NCBI GenBank assembly: GCA_037367405.1
Contig: JAZKJV010009330.1
Span: forward strand, 372,001 to 436,000
Direction of reading: 5' to 3'
Length of the DNA stretch: 64,000 nt
Source: Ottelia alismoides
Taxonomy: Eukaryota; Streptophyta; Magnoliopsida; Alismatales; Hydrocharitaceae
The position numbers and the translations under genes were made by a program. Shown here one piece after another: positions 1-10,899 of the stretch. The stretch's first letter is position 1. Each line of letters starts with the position of its first letter. The notes under the pieces are model-generated. The model worked only from the letters and a program-made list of their open reading frames with translations, was not told where the DNA came from and did no database searches.

Positions 1-115
1 CATAGAAAGCCATGAAAACCACTAAGTCCACTTAGTTCAAAGAATTTTACTTTAACCAAAAAGTTATAAATTTTTCAGATTGTAGCTAAAGTACATGTAT
101 TGTATATACGGTATA

Positions 116-131
116 CCCCCTATACTTAAAC
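116..131 (-). other. Polypurine-tract-like motif of M1
   Basis: The minus strand reads GTTTAAGTATAGGGGG, the same motif that directly precedes LTR A at 7505-7520. Here it is followed by TATACCGTATATAC rather than by the LTR start TGATGAATC. In P2 an equivalent motif at 48627-48638 is also followed by TAGTATATAC and lies about 1.86 kb before the real LTR, so this is probably an internal copy. Confidence 0.55.
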
Positions 132-221
132 TTTGCTATGTCCTCATAGCACTAGATGATACAAAATCCATAGGTCCATTTAAATATAGAAAAATATAAG
201 GGAACTAAGGAGGGCTCCCCC

Positions 222-251
222 TATACTTAGGTTAGAAATAACCTAAGTATA
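222..251 (-). repeat. Perfect 13-bp hairpin ending in a G run (M1 hairpin 1)
   Basis: Bases 222-234 and 239-251 are perfect inverted complements around a 4-base loop. On the element's sense (minus) strand the stem is followed at once by a run of five G. The arms carry TATACTTAGG and CCTAAGTATA, the motif shared with hairpins in M-A (8965-9201) and P2 (48263-48499). Confidence 0.8.
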
Positions 252-301
252 AAGGCACGGAAAGATGAGTAGAGAAAATCACAGGGACTCGGGTCCCCCC
301 C

Positions 302-329
302 ATACTTCGGCTGAGATTAGCCTAAGTAT
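302..329 (-). repeat. Second hairpin of the M1 tail
   Basis: Arms 302-312 and 319-329 pair with one mismatch (ATACTTCGGCT against AGCCTAAGTAT). On the sense strand the stem is followed by seven G (plus-strand C run at 295-301). It has the same motif and layout as the hairpin at 222-251. Confidence 0.7.
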
Positions 330-419
330 AAAAATTAAGATTTGATGTTGGGAGAGATTCGAGGTGAACGAAGAAGACGGATGGATATACAAATGAGTGG
401 ATGAATTTTCGGAGATCAA

Positions 420-1468
420 TGGAGTATCTAAGGCTCTGGGGATGGTGTCGGAGCAAACATGGCTCAAACAAGCATGCAACACACTTCAATTTCACCAACT
501 CACACATGAAACCAACAGATGTTGGTTTATTATCTTGTCGGTTTTATTGGTAGTTAAAACATTCTATCTTTACGCGGAAAAAATGTTAAGTAAAATCAAC
601 TGCGTAAATGAGGGTGTTGCTCTCCCAAAATTATATTTTACTCCATTTTTAGGCTGATTTGCAATTAACAGTCCCAATTATTTTGCTTAAAGTTATCATT
701 GAATTAAGGTGAACACATAAATCAAGCAATCATCGTCTACCGTTCATTCCCATTTTCCATTAACCTAGGTGATCAAGCTAGGAGGGGAAATCGAGAAAAA
801 CCATGTAATCGATAAAAACCATGATCTAGGATAAGAGAGAAAACATGCAGTGCCTTGGCGAAAATACGTGAAAACCTGGACTATTTTGAAAACCAAAATA
901 ATGTATGCAAGTTGATCAAAAACCGCACCTAACATGCTTCTATTAGTGGAAAAAGAATATCTTGAAATTTTGTCTAAGTGAAGCGATGTTATGTGTGTAT
1001 TTGATTAATGTGTGTCCTACCTATGAGCAAACACGTAAAAAATGGAATTATAAAATAAGCTCGAAGAGCCGCGAGCCGGGTCCTAGGTCGAAACTCAAGT
1101 GGGGACGATCCCCACACAATCACATATATTCCATCGTTTACAATTGTGAGTCTTCGATCGAAGACGCTGTAAAGACAATTATTACATGATAGAAATGATA
1201 TGCAAAAGAACACACAGTTTTTTTTGTTTTGATTTTTTTTGCTTTATCTTTTTGACTTGCTCTAAGAATGCTATTGCGGCTTCTCGTAGCAGGAAGCACC
1301 TGATCCTCGCCTCCTTGAACATCAAGGGACCTGTCACAAAAGCAAAGGTTAGAGATCAATCGAAAAGAAAAAAATTTACGATGCAAGATAAATGAACAAA
1401 TTGATTTATATAAAAGAAACACTTAATTAAATAAATAAAAATCCAAATAATACAAGAAATGGGTTGTG
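420..1468 (-). other. Untranslated leader of M1, without gag
   Basis: This non-coding leader lies between the M1 primer site and its tail. On the minus strand it follows the same landmarks as the leaders of P1, Pb and M2: a block like ATTGGGACTGTTAATTG (compare 29343-29355), CACTAATAGAAG (compare 14383-14393) and, near the distal end, TGTGTGAGTTGGTGAAATTG (compare the M2 leader near 31450). In M2 and P1 the leader runs into an ATG; here it runs straight into 3' tail hairpins. That is the structure expected of a non-autonomous large retrotransposon derivative, or of an internal deletion. Short reading frames here look incidental. Confidence 0.55.
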
Positions 1469-1486
1469 TCCCCGGCAACGACGCCA
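1469..1486 (-). other. Primer-binding site of M1 (tRNA-Asp type)
   Basis: The minus strand reads TGGCGTCGTTGCCGGGGA, 2 nt after the LTR end (CA then TT). The plant tRNA-Asp(GTC) 3' end CCCCGGCAACGGCGCCA would pair over this length with one mismatch. It is the best-preserved primer site in the window. Confidence 0.85.
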
Positions 1487-1488
1487 TT

Positions 1489-3550
1489 TGACGAACCGAA
1501 AATTACCCCTTTAAGAGTGCGGGATTCACACTCGGATGTCATTGCAGTCGGGCCGGATTCGGTCCGTCAAAGACCATTTAATTTGATTGGTCAATGAAAT
1601 TAAATGGTCGTATATTTATATTTTACTTTGTAAGTAACCAAGGCTGAACTCAGGGATACGAGCCTCTCTCGTGATATTCAGACTTTTATTAATTTTATTT
1701 AGTGTTGAGTTAGAGGACAATAGGTCAATATATGCATGAAGACAAAACAATGCATCAAGTAAACATGGAATTATGCATCTTTTAATGCATTTTTTTATTT
1801 AATTTTCAACCTGCAAATAACTATGATGAAATGCAATGAAAATATGCCCTAGATCATAATAATGAGCAATTTTTAAAAAAATGAATCAATTCCGGGTTTA
1901 ATTTCAAGTGACAAACTTGATGGATAATTTAAACAAGGCATAAGCTTAAGCAATCAGAGACACTTTGCTATTATAACAATACATAAAAATTACAATGTCC
2001 AAAACAAGAAATAAATATTCTATTAAAAAGTTCATCAAGCAAGCTTCGAAATGAAACTGAAATCAACGGAAACAGAGGTACGATGCTCAAGATATGCATA
2101 AAAGAAGACAAGGGCATAACTGTAAGAAAACATGAAAGATAAATAACAAACAAGTCCCTGAGAAGGACTAAAAAGCAAATATAAGAAAGTTCGAGACCTT
2201 CCCTGTAAATAACCTACACACACAAGGGTATTTTTGCAATTATGAAAACCCGCAAGGGTATAAATGCAAAATACCCCCTATACACATGGTTAGCACGTGA
2301 ATCCATGACCTGTCTGCAAAATCAAAGAATTCGGTGGGCCTCTATGCAATTTGCCCAGATCACATGTGTGTCGCACGTGATCGCCAGGCTCGGAGAACAT
2401 CTAGGCTCGGAGGAGGCTCGGTGCAGCTTCGGCTAGGCTCGGCGGACAACGTAGGCTCGAGGTAGGCTTGGAGCAAGCTCGGAGTACCCAAGCCTGTTGG
2501 TCTAGAGCTGAGGTTCGGTGCTGAAACATGGCCCAATGTGAACCACTGGATCGTGAGGATCCAACGGTCTGCTGAATCCTTCACTACTGCACATGTGGTC
2601 CATTATAGACCGCCCGATCTTCAAGATCGGACGATATCTGGAGGTTGCGCTATATGACAACGTGGTTTCATCTCAGCTGTTGGATGAGCTTCGGGGAGGA
2701 GCATCCAATGGTTGCTGCTTCTTCCTCCTCGGCTGCAGTTGGCAGTGGATCCAGACCTCCGGCGAGGTGATCAAAGCTCCGCCGCTCTTCTCTGGTGTCG
2801 ATGAGCTCACCGATGCTCTTGATTGGTTGTCTATGAAGCTCTAGGTCTGGGCGAGCTACAGTTATGCGTGGAGAAGGCCCTAGCTGCTCCGGTGATGGAT
2901 ATGGAGCTCGCCAAGAGAACTCTGGCGATCTCTCTAGCCATTGAATTGGGGAGTACCTGCAACATTAGTGCCAATGCCGAAGCGTGCTGTGCATAAAGTG
3001 AAAGCGAGGTGGGATGAAACTGAAGGCAGTGATGTGGCGCAGCAAGTGGCGATCGGATGTCTTCTCTGGAGAGACCGAAGGGGTTGGGACGAAGGTGGTC
3101 TAGGGTTATGGAGGATAGGGAGGATGGTTGGAGGTAAGCGCGTGGATAATGGAGGTAAGGCAGAGCTGGAGGAGTGATCAATGGAGGTGGATACAAAGCG
3201 TAGGAAGCGAATAAAATAGGAGAATTAGAAAGAAAATACAGAGGGGGATCTAGAGGTACTTACCTGAGATTAAGGCGGAGCGGGGTCTGGGCTTGAGGTT
3301 CCATTGAACCTTTGGTCATCGCTGAACTCCCCCGGCTACGGGGAGCAGCTTGGCGGGGCATAGCCATGACAGGGCTAAGCCTACCATGGCTTAGGGTCGA
3401 CGCCGGGAGTCGCGTCGTCTTCGCGCCTCCATCGGACCTCCCCCTCTCACGGGGAGGAGGAGAGGGTTGCGTGAGGCCCCACGTAAAGGCGGACATGGTA
3501 AACTGGTGGCGGAGGAGGAGTATTTGAAGTGGTGAAGGATGATGAATCAC
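1489..3550 (-). mobile_element. 5' LTR of M1, truncated at its upstream end
   Basis: The LTR terminus is anchored by the primer site: on the plus strand it begins TGACGAACCG, compare LTR B (TGACAAG at 32848) and LTR A (4331). The order from that end is AT-rich sequence with CTGAACTCAGGGATACGAG near 1650 (the counterpart of the 'tgttcgaccctgg' block of other LTRs), AT-rich sequence to about 2230, then a GC-rich block 2390-3540 that on other LTRs holds the transcription start. The AT-rich upstream third found in LTR A and M3 is missing; the sequence changes at about 3550-3600 into a plus-strand element tail. A candidate splice donor (CTCAG|GTAAG, minus) lies at 3264/3263. Reading frames inside the GC-rich block (for example 2593-2844 and 3260-3550) have no recognisable domain. 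Confidence 0.65.
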
Positions 3551-3599
3551 TCAAATTAAGGGTCCTTGATGAATTGATCCTTCGAAATTTTCATGCACT

Positions 3600-3668
3600 A
3601 TTAGGAATTAATCCGACTCCTTCATTCTTTAGATGAACGAGGACAAGCATAGTTTAAGTATACGGGGA
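3600..3668 (+). other. 3' end of a plus-strand element (P0) with polypurine tract
   Basis: The text 'agatgaacgaggacaag' to 'agtttaagtatacgggga' parallels the P2 stretch at 48600-48637 and ends in a polypurine tract (3651-3668) directly before TGATGAATC, the standard LTR start in this window. Only some 70 bases of the interior remain; the rest is replaced by M1 LTR. Confidence 0.55.
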
Positions 3669-4330
3669 TGATGAATCTATGATCAGATTAATCATATTAT
3701 CTATCAATTATTATCCTCCATGATTAAACACCTCAATAAAAATCTTCATTAATTCTGCTTTATTAACAATTGACGCTTTCCTTGTAAATATTCCTAATTA
3801 TTATATTTATATTAACCCCTTTGATTTTCTTTATTTTCCTTATTTTATTTACTATTAGAAATTCTAAAAAATAGAGTAATTATTGTATGTATTTATTTTG
3901 GTTTAAAAAGAAATAAAAAAGATAACAAAATCACAAAATAATTAAAATGAGATGTTTTTATTCATTAGAAATACTTCCAAAATTGTTTCTTTCTTTATTT
4001 GATCTCTTTTGACTTTTTGTCCAAAATGAAACTTGTAGATCTCCTCGAGATATACTACTTTAATGTTTTTACTTTTTCTAATTCCTCTTCCTTTTATTTA
4101 TTATCTAATTTCTCCTCATTTTCTCTTTTTTAAATAATTTGATTGGGCCACGTGGTGTCCCCTGGAATCGCCACGTGCCCAACTCTTTGGCTACCATGCG
4201 CCCTTCCTCCCGGTCATTCATCTCCCTTTCCCATTCTCCATCTCCATCGTCCTTCTATGCCTTTCTCACAACTATCAGTTCCCCTCTTCCTGATGCCATC
4301 TGATCATGATGAATCACCATTTCATCACCT
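3669..4330 (+). mobile_element. First about 660 bases of a plus-strand LTR (P0), cut by LTR A
   Basis: It starts TGATGAATCTATGATCAG straight after a polypurine tract, is AT-rich at first and C-rich from 4140, and contains two CCACGTG G-box cores (near 4148 and 4172). At 4331 it gives way to LTR A on the other strand. The remainder of this LTR was not located. The 4143-4361 reading frame is most likely incidental. Confidence 0.5.
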
Positions 4331-7300
4331 TTACGAATCCGAAAAACCCTCTTTTAATTAGTGTGAATTATCATACACTTAAATAATATAATGTTCGTAC
4401 TAGGCGGGTAATCAGAATCAATCAAGAAAATAACCACTTAATTATTTAATTCAAATTTAGTAGAAATGGTTTTATGTTTATTTAACCTGAGCAAGTCCCA
4501 GGATCGAACTCGAGGAGGAAAAGGAACAACTTAGATTAATGTCTATAAAAGTTGTGTGTATGGTTTTCGAGGCAGATATTTTTGGTATTTTTTAGGCAAT
4601 TTTTGAAATGCAAATGAAATGAGGGCCATTTTTAAGGACTAAAATGTGAACATTAATAAAACGTGGTCCAAAAGTTATGAAACTTGACCGAGATGTGAAT
4701 TGTTGTGAAATAAGTACTGTATTTTTTTTAAAATTTTCTATCGCAAGATGAAAATTTTATGAATTAATGAATGCAAAAAGTGTGAATTTCAATAATTACT
4801 TATAATAAATATTAAATCTACTTATTTACAAGGAATAAAATTATCTAAGAAATATTACTAGGTGTTCTAAATCGGAAAAATCCTAACTATAAATTTACGA
4901 GATTTAACACCTATTAAAAATTAAATGTTCAAATATACAAAATAATTTTTATGAGCAAAGTATGCATGCAAATGCAAATACTTTTGGGCACAATTTACAA
5001 TTAGTTATATGATTAGTCAATTTTTAGTAATTTTTAGTAATGGTTGATTAATTATGAATTTTAGAGTAAAGATTGGGCAAAATATGCAAATTTCCGAACA
5101 ATTATTGACAAATAATTAACCATCGAGCATAAAAACATCACAAGCACACCAAAATGTAAATAATTAATTGTGGAAAATTCTATTTTTAAAATAAGAAAAT
5201 AATGTAATAAAGAGGTTCAAAATGATAGAAGAACATGGGGTTCTGTTTACAATTACAATATTTAAATAAAGCAAATAGAAAATGCAGTAGAGAGACTTGG
5301 AAGTAATTATCAAGACCCTGCGGGGTTGAATGCAAAATTTCTAGAGGGGCACATGCTGTGCACGTGCCCCCTGGATGGTTGCGGTGGCATGTAATTTGAT
5401 GGATTGTGAGGGGCTTCGACACAAATTTTCCAGGGGCAGCACATGAGTGGCACGTGTCCTCTAGTGGTTGAACTTCTTTAGAAGGTGGTGAAACTGGGGA
5501 GTACCCCTCTGCAAAAGAACAAAACCTCACGTGCTCTCTCGGAGCGGGCTTCACGGTGGACGGAGGAGTAAGGCCGATCGAAGACAACCTTTGTACGAGA
5601 GGTGGTGGTGTCTGGCTGGAGAGATGGAGGAGGATGTCGCAGAGGTCGACGAAGGTCAGACGTGGAGGCGATGTGGATGTGGCTTGACTCCTGGAAGTGA
5701 GATGCTTGCGAGGTGGAATGGAGTTGAGGACGTGGTGTGATGGCGTACGATTGTTGGAGTTGAAGCAGAAGCATGGAGGTGAACGTATCTCAACGGTGGT
5801 CAGACACCGGAGTAGGATGGTAGCCCCTCAAGGAGCTCGGTCATGCTGCAACGAGGATATCTCCGTGGATCTCGTCGCATAAAGGGGTGAGGGAGGCGTT
5901 GTCACTACCTTCCTCCTCAAGTTAGGTGTAACGACAGATGTTGTTGGAGGGGGCGGCACGAGTCGTTAAATAGGAGGGAGAGAGGTGAGGTGGTGGTGGC
6001 TATGGAGGGAAGGTCGGGATCAGATGAGGGGTTGAGTGATACGGTGAGGGAGTTGACGGCGACCGATACGAAAGGCGATCGGGTTAACGAGGGCAACGAG
6101 AATCGAGGGTGGTTGTCGTGCTTGATTTGGAAGGCGGATCAGTGAAGGATTCGATGAGGGTTGACGGGATCAGAGGCGGTCACAGATTGATTTGGCAGAC
6201 ATGGAGGCGATTGGTGATTCATGGGCGGAGTTGCCGCCACCCCCAAAAGGAAAGGGGGTCAGTCGAACAGAGGAAGAGGATGAAGCATATGGGCCATCCA
6301 ATCGGCTGAGATCTGACGGTCCACAAGATAACACGTGTTTTGTTAATTAATTTTTTTATTATTAAGTTTTAAATTAAAAAATTGTTTTAATTTTTTTTAA
6401 AATAAATGAAAAAATATATGCAAAAAATGAATGACACATGGCGGCTCTAGGAGTTGCCACGTGTCAGCTCCAGAAAAATCGAAAACTAAAATGAAAAGAA
6501 AAATAGGAAAGAAAAAGCAAACAACCTCGGATAAAAAATATTTCTTCACAATTTGTTTGTCTCGACGAGATCTACAACTTACATGAAGGGACCAATACCA
6601 AAATAGGTCATTTGCACAAATGGATATTTTTGGGGGTATTCTACATATATAGAACACATTGATTTTTTGGGTTTTCTAATTTTTTTATCATTTTTAAATA
6701 AGATAAAAATCCAGAAAAAACAATAAAGTCAAAGAAGCATATTTACACATTAATCTATTTATTTAGATTTTTATTAATTAATAAAATGAAGAAATAAAAT
6801 AAAGTATGAAAAAGACAACTTTTGTACAAATTCTCAGTGAACACTCAGACTCAGTTAGTTTCTTTGATTTCAAGCTCATTTTGGATTTGAATTTTTGTGC
6901 ATTTTAATAAACTTTCCATCAAAGAAAATAAATGGAAATGAAATAAAATAAAAAGAGTTAAATATGCAAATAAAATAATAGGTCAAATTCGGGTAAAATA
7001 TATAAGGTCAAAAGAGGCCCAAAACCAAACTTCACATTTGAGCTCTGATTCACTTGATCATGGTCATGTTTTGAAGGTAATTGAATCTGTATTAGTTCAA
7101 AAGTGAGTAGGATCAAATTCAACGTTGTATGAAGAAGATGTCAACGTCTAAGTCCGATAATTCTGAAATTAGGGTTTGGGTTTATTTCTAAATTATTTCA
7201 GTTAGTGATTTTTTTATTTTCCCTTTATTTTTGTTTATGATATGCATGCAATGGAGGCAGCTTTGGGTAATTTGGAGTCAGCATGAATTAGTTAAAAATT

Positions 7301-7503
7301 AAGGAATTTGGCTTATTTTACAAGTCAATTGGGATGAGATATTTGGCTTCTTATTTTATGCAATTATGAATGATAAAATACAATTATTATTTATACATGA
7401 ATGAATGTTAATTATGCAATATTTTTTATGGAAAAAATGTAGATGAATTTTGGAAAACTGAGCTTAATTAATCACTTTAGAGTGATAAGTCACAGATTCA
7501 TCA
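4331..7503 (-). mobile_element. LTR A: 3' LTR of M-A, about 3.17 kb
   Basis: On the minus strand the LTR starts TGATGAATC at 7503, next to the polypurine tract at 7505-7520. Its other end aligns with LTR B and M1 at 4331, where the terminal TG appears mutated to TT. Bases 5920-7503 match LTR B (32940-34522) closely for nearly 1.6 kb. The first third (7503-6310) is AT-rich. Next come G-box cores (near 6336 and 6460), a GC-rich block (6310-5500) with a TATTTAA box near 5966, and an AT-rich end with the 'gatcgaactcgagg' block at 4503. Short reading frames within it, including 5186-5587, look incidental. Confidence 0.75.
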
Positions 7504-7504
7504 A

Positions 7505-7520
7505 CCCCCTATACTTAAAC
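7505..7520 (-). other. Polypurine tract before LTR A
   Basis: The minus strand reads GTTTAAGTATAGGGGG, then one T, then the LTR start TGATGAATC. It primes plus-strand DNA synthesis in LTR elements and fixes the orientation of M-A. Confidence 0.8.
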
Positions 7521-8956
7521 TGTGCTCGTCCCCGAGTATCTAGAGAATGCAATGAGGTGTAATGAGATTGAGTTCCATACCAAGGCCATGAGAAAAAGGT
7601 AAAAATGGAGCTAGACCCAACCTTTGGATTATTAGTTTGGCAGAACACCTGTGAGACTTGGAGTTTTAAAATCAATAGCCTCCATGTTCTACACATCATT
7701 GTCACAGTTTCGGCTCAGAATTCATCTTAGATCAATCCCCATCCCAAAGCATACCCCATAAATATTGAACAATTGTCTAATGTGTGTGAAAGGTTTTAGC
7801 TCTTCCCATCAAGAATGTCATTCTACCATGCAAACCTCTCCTTTAATTACTCATCCCTGGGGAGTTAGGTATTTCTTTCTAAGGACTGTCACATTGTGTT
7901 CACAATTAAAAAAGGGGAGAAACTTGAAGAAGGAGAAAAGAACTTGAGGGTCACTAGTGTAGTCATATATCCTTATGAAGTAGGCCAGTTTAGCCAAGTC
8001 TCCACCAAGATCTGTAGGTTTTCTTGAAGCTTTGACCTTTTTGGTCAAATATTTATTTGGTAGTTGGCTTCTTTTTGTTTCGATTTTTGGTTGCGCTGTA
8101 TGGATCTTGTTGTGCCCATGCGGATATGGAATCTTTCTTTCCGTATATTTTTTGGGGTCTTAGAAAAATTTGTGTCTAACTATCCATCCCTTATCCAAAG
8201 CATTATTTTAACACGTACTCCAGTCTTTAGATGTCCATGCTATTAGAAAAGAAACCCACACAGTCTTCCAACACCCCGTCAGAGTTGAGCTGTGCATAGT
8301 GCGAGAATACAAATTAATTCCCTATTCAAGAGTCATACCCAGTATGAGGCGACCGGGTTAGACACTAAGAGTCAAATACTGCATATTGTCATGTGGAACT
8401 TGAAGAAATAAGTCAAAGACCTGAAGCTTCTAAAATCCTCTTTCTCGGTGGAGTTCCTTTGAAAATTAGGTCGATTAAGGCCAAGTACATACCATTCGCG
8501 GGTTTCTATTCATAACTCGATTCAGAACCCAAGGGCTTTTCATAGATGCATGAAATGTTGGATGAAGTTCAAAATATATGGAATGCAGACAATTATTTTT
8601 TTATTGCTTTCTTCTTCTTCTTCTTCTTTTTATGCAAGAGATTTTTTTAATGCAAGAACATTTTAAAAAAAAGAAACTGGTTTTTTTTCAAAACTTTTGT
8701 TACACACATAGTGTTAGTTACATAAAACACAAAGTTAGTTAGTTTTTTTGTAGATTTTATAAGTTATTTACCCACCCCGTAAATAGGAATATAGACTTAT
8801 GTGAAATTACGAGCTATGGGTAAAGTATATACAGAGTATATACACTGCCCCCATTTTAGCAAGTGATATGCCCTCAGAGCACAAGAAGCGCGGAGAAGAC
8901 ATAGCTTAGGATAAGCATAAGAGAGTGACAAAGAAAAAGAAAAATAGAGATTGGCC
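7521..8956 (-). other. 3' untranslated region of M-A
   Basis: This 1.4-kb non-coding stretch lies between the hairpin array and the polypurine tract. It corresponds in position to the P2 region 48640-50482. A CTT microsatellite lies near 8604-8626. The frames 7490-7705 and 7851-8048 show no domain. No env-like gene was recognised. Confidence 0.5.
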
Positions 8957-8964
8957 TGCCCCCC

Positions 8965-9201
8965 TGTACTTATGCTATGAACAATATAAGTATAGAAGAA
9001 GGGAGAAAAATAAGGCGGACGAGGATGCGGAATTTGAATGAGGAGAGTAAATACAGTGGGCATCGGGTCCCCCTATACTTAGGACTTGGTCAGCCTAAGT
9101 ATGGAAGAAGGGTGGAAATGGGGCTGTTGAGGGAAAACATGGAGAGTGGTATATATAATGGCATCGGTCCCTACTTATACTTAGTCCATGGCTTAAGTAT
9201 A
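8965..9201 (-). repeat. Array of three hairpins in the M-A 3' tail
   Basis: There are three inverted repeats about 100 bases apart: 8965-8973/8986-8994 (one mismatch), 9075-9083/9094-9102 (perfect, 9 bp), and 9176-9183/9194-9201 (perfect, 8 bp, with a further CCATGG palindrome inside). The first two are preceded on the plus strand by a run of C, which becomes a G run after the stem on the sense strand. All share TATACTTAGG-type arms with the M1 and P2 hairpins. Confidence 0.75.
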
Positions 9202-9287
9202 GGAAGCATAAGTGCAAGGAAACCGATGGGGTCAGGAGAGAGGGTTGTCGATGATTAAGGAGGTTTTCGGCAGATCTTTTTGTGAGG

Positions 9288-10376
9288 CTATGGTGGGAGG
9301 TCATAATGATAGGAAGAAGATGAATCAGACAAGTCCCAGCTATCATCAGTGTTATTCTCAGAAGAATCATGCTGGAGAGTGTTTTGATAGGAAGAAGATG
9401 AAGCATATGAATCAGATGATTCCCAGTCATCGTCGGAGTTATCCTCAGAAGAATAATATTGGAAGGTGGAGGAACTCCAGATATTCTTGTTCTTAAGTTG
9501 CTTTATCAAGATGTGTATAGTCTTTTGGTCAATTGCCTCATTATTGGATGATGAATAGTCTGAACCACCAGTCTCAGTATGGTCATAAGAGATTATTCGG
9601 GTATATTTAACGAGACCAAGAGAGTCGACTCTCGAGGAATAGTAGTGAAGGGCAAGAGTCATCCAACAGGAGTCGATATTCAGTTTCTTGCTTAGATAGG
9701 GCAGTAGGGTTGCTGAACCGAGCTCACTCATAAAGATCAACTTATACAGACCTGATGAAGAATCATTAGAAGATTCCTTCTATGGCATGTCAAAGGCGGC
9801 TTTGAAAGTTGATTTACCAGAGAACTGACTAAAATGAAGGAGAAGGCGGAATTGGCACTTTGTCTGTGTTTTCTGTAAAGGTGCAGGTCCTTGAAGTGAG
9901 GTGTTAACAATCAGTTCTTCAGATGAATAAGAATTGAAATATTCCTCCCTAGTCAGTGCATGTCCTGCATATTTGTTCTCAATTGACTTGACGTTAGTGC
10001 CTCCCTATGTCGGATTGATTTGATCAAGGTGGTTAGAGGAGGTCTTGTCCGACTCAGGGTAAGATCGTGCTTCTGTTTCCTCATCATAATCACCTTATAT
10101 ATGGTAAAGGTCATGTATCAAGTGATCTTCCGTAGGATTTGTCATGATAGTGGTTCAGGTACATGCAGCGGGGATCGGGAGGATGGGATGAGTCTCTGGA
10201 CCAATGATCTGCTCACTAGTTGTTATCTCAGTTGTAGCAGCTGGGTAGGGCTCTTCTACCTCTTCATGGTTACGACTGTTGACGGATTTGTATTTTGCCT
10301 TGGAATATCGTGTTTCCTCAAAGAAAGGATGAGATCGAAGTGCTCCCAATGTAGTAAAATTGATTTCCCGAGTCAC
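9288..10376 (-). pseudogene. Unrecognised reading frame downstream of the M-A protease-like domain
   Basis: A single frame of about 363 codons runs from 10376 to 9288 with four in-frame stops (the first near 10154). It starts just after the protease-like domain, separated by a one-step frame change, and its first residues (REINFTTLGA) look like the end of that domain. I recognise no RT, RNase H, integrase or envelope motif. The last 80 residues are acidic and serine-rich, with a near-duplicate of a block (SSEDNSDDDWESSD, then SSENNTDDSWDLSD). It lies where RT would be expected in an Athila-like element. It could be a remnant of a replaced pol region, or a separate protein of a non-autonomous element. 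The uniform frame over 1.1 kb argues that it was once coding. Confidence 0.55.
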
Positions 10377-10384
10377 ACTCTATA

Positions 10385-10845
10385 GTTGCCCTATCTAAGG
10401 CTAAGAACAGCTTTCCGAGAATGATTGGAGACTGGGTGAATTCTCCTTTATGCTCAATGTCAACGATTGTGAAGTCTGCCTTGAGCGAAGCACCTTGGAA
10501 TGTAATGATGAGTGAAATCGTTCCTCTCGGTTGTTTTATAGATCGATCAGCTAGCTAAACGATCTCTTTTGATTTCATGATTGACCCGAGCTTGATCTTG
10601 TCAAACACGGAGGTCGGGGGGATGTTGATTAGTGAGTCATCATCGATTCGGGCATGGATGAATGTTGTGTGTTTGATTCCACAGTCAAATCGAGGCAATC
10701 GCTTCACTCTGCAGCTCTTGTTCCTTTTTCTCATCATCAAAGAGGTGGCCATTGACAATATATGTCTTTTAGTCTTTGTTATCTTCCTGCCTGACTTTTT
10801 CGGCATTAATTTACTCTTTATAAATCTTTCCAGGTCTGGAAGCAT
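10385..10845 (-). pseudogene. Retropepsin-like protease domain of M-A
   Basis: The order of motifs matches the proteases of P1, P2 and M5: a lysine-rich KRHIL segment, then SLINIPP (where the others have SSIN), FDKIKLG, MKSKEIV, and after one stop ADRSIKQPRG, ending with SPIILGKLFL (others: TPIILGRPFL). The catalytic Asp-Ser-Gly of the family reads Asp-Asp-Asp here, so the enzyme is probably inactive, either by decay or because this family lost proteolysis. The stop after MKSKEIV (about 10555) and the frame change near 10376 confirm decay. The fold assignment rests on the row of flanking motifs rather than on the active site. Confidence 0.65.
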
Positions 10846-10899
10846 TCAATGGCCTCATTTAAGGGAATTTCAAACATCAATCTTTTATCCAACGCTTCC

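Larger units (their letters stand above)
1..420 (-). mobile_element. 3' tail of Athila-like LTR element M1, running off the window
   Basis: Read on the minus strand this stretch matches the region between integrase and the 3' LTR of element P2 (48260-48700). It has two hairpins followed by runs of G, then a polypurine-like arm, then sequence resembling 48638-48700 (TATAC, then GTACTTTAGC). No coding region is present. The element continues left beyond base 1, so its 3' LTR is not in view. Because the leader of the same element lies directly to the right (420-1468), gag and pol appear to have been deleted between leader and tail. Lineage is inferred from similarity to P2 and from the tRNA-Asp primer site at 1469-1486. 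Confidence 0.6.

Noticed and set aside
222..329. Hairpins considered as CRISPR-like or MITE sequences
   Set aside because: Spacing and setting (retroelement tail, GGGGG after each stem) do not fit arrays with spacers, and there are no target duplications as for MITEs.
8604..8626. CTT repeat, considered as a regulatory tract
   Set aside because: Ordinary microsatellite in a non-coding tail; nothing conserved around it.
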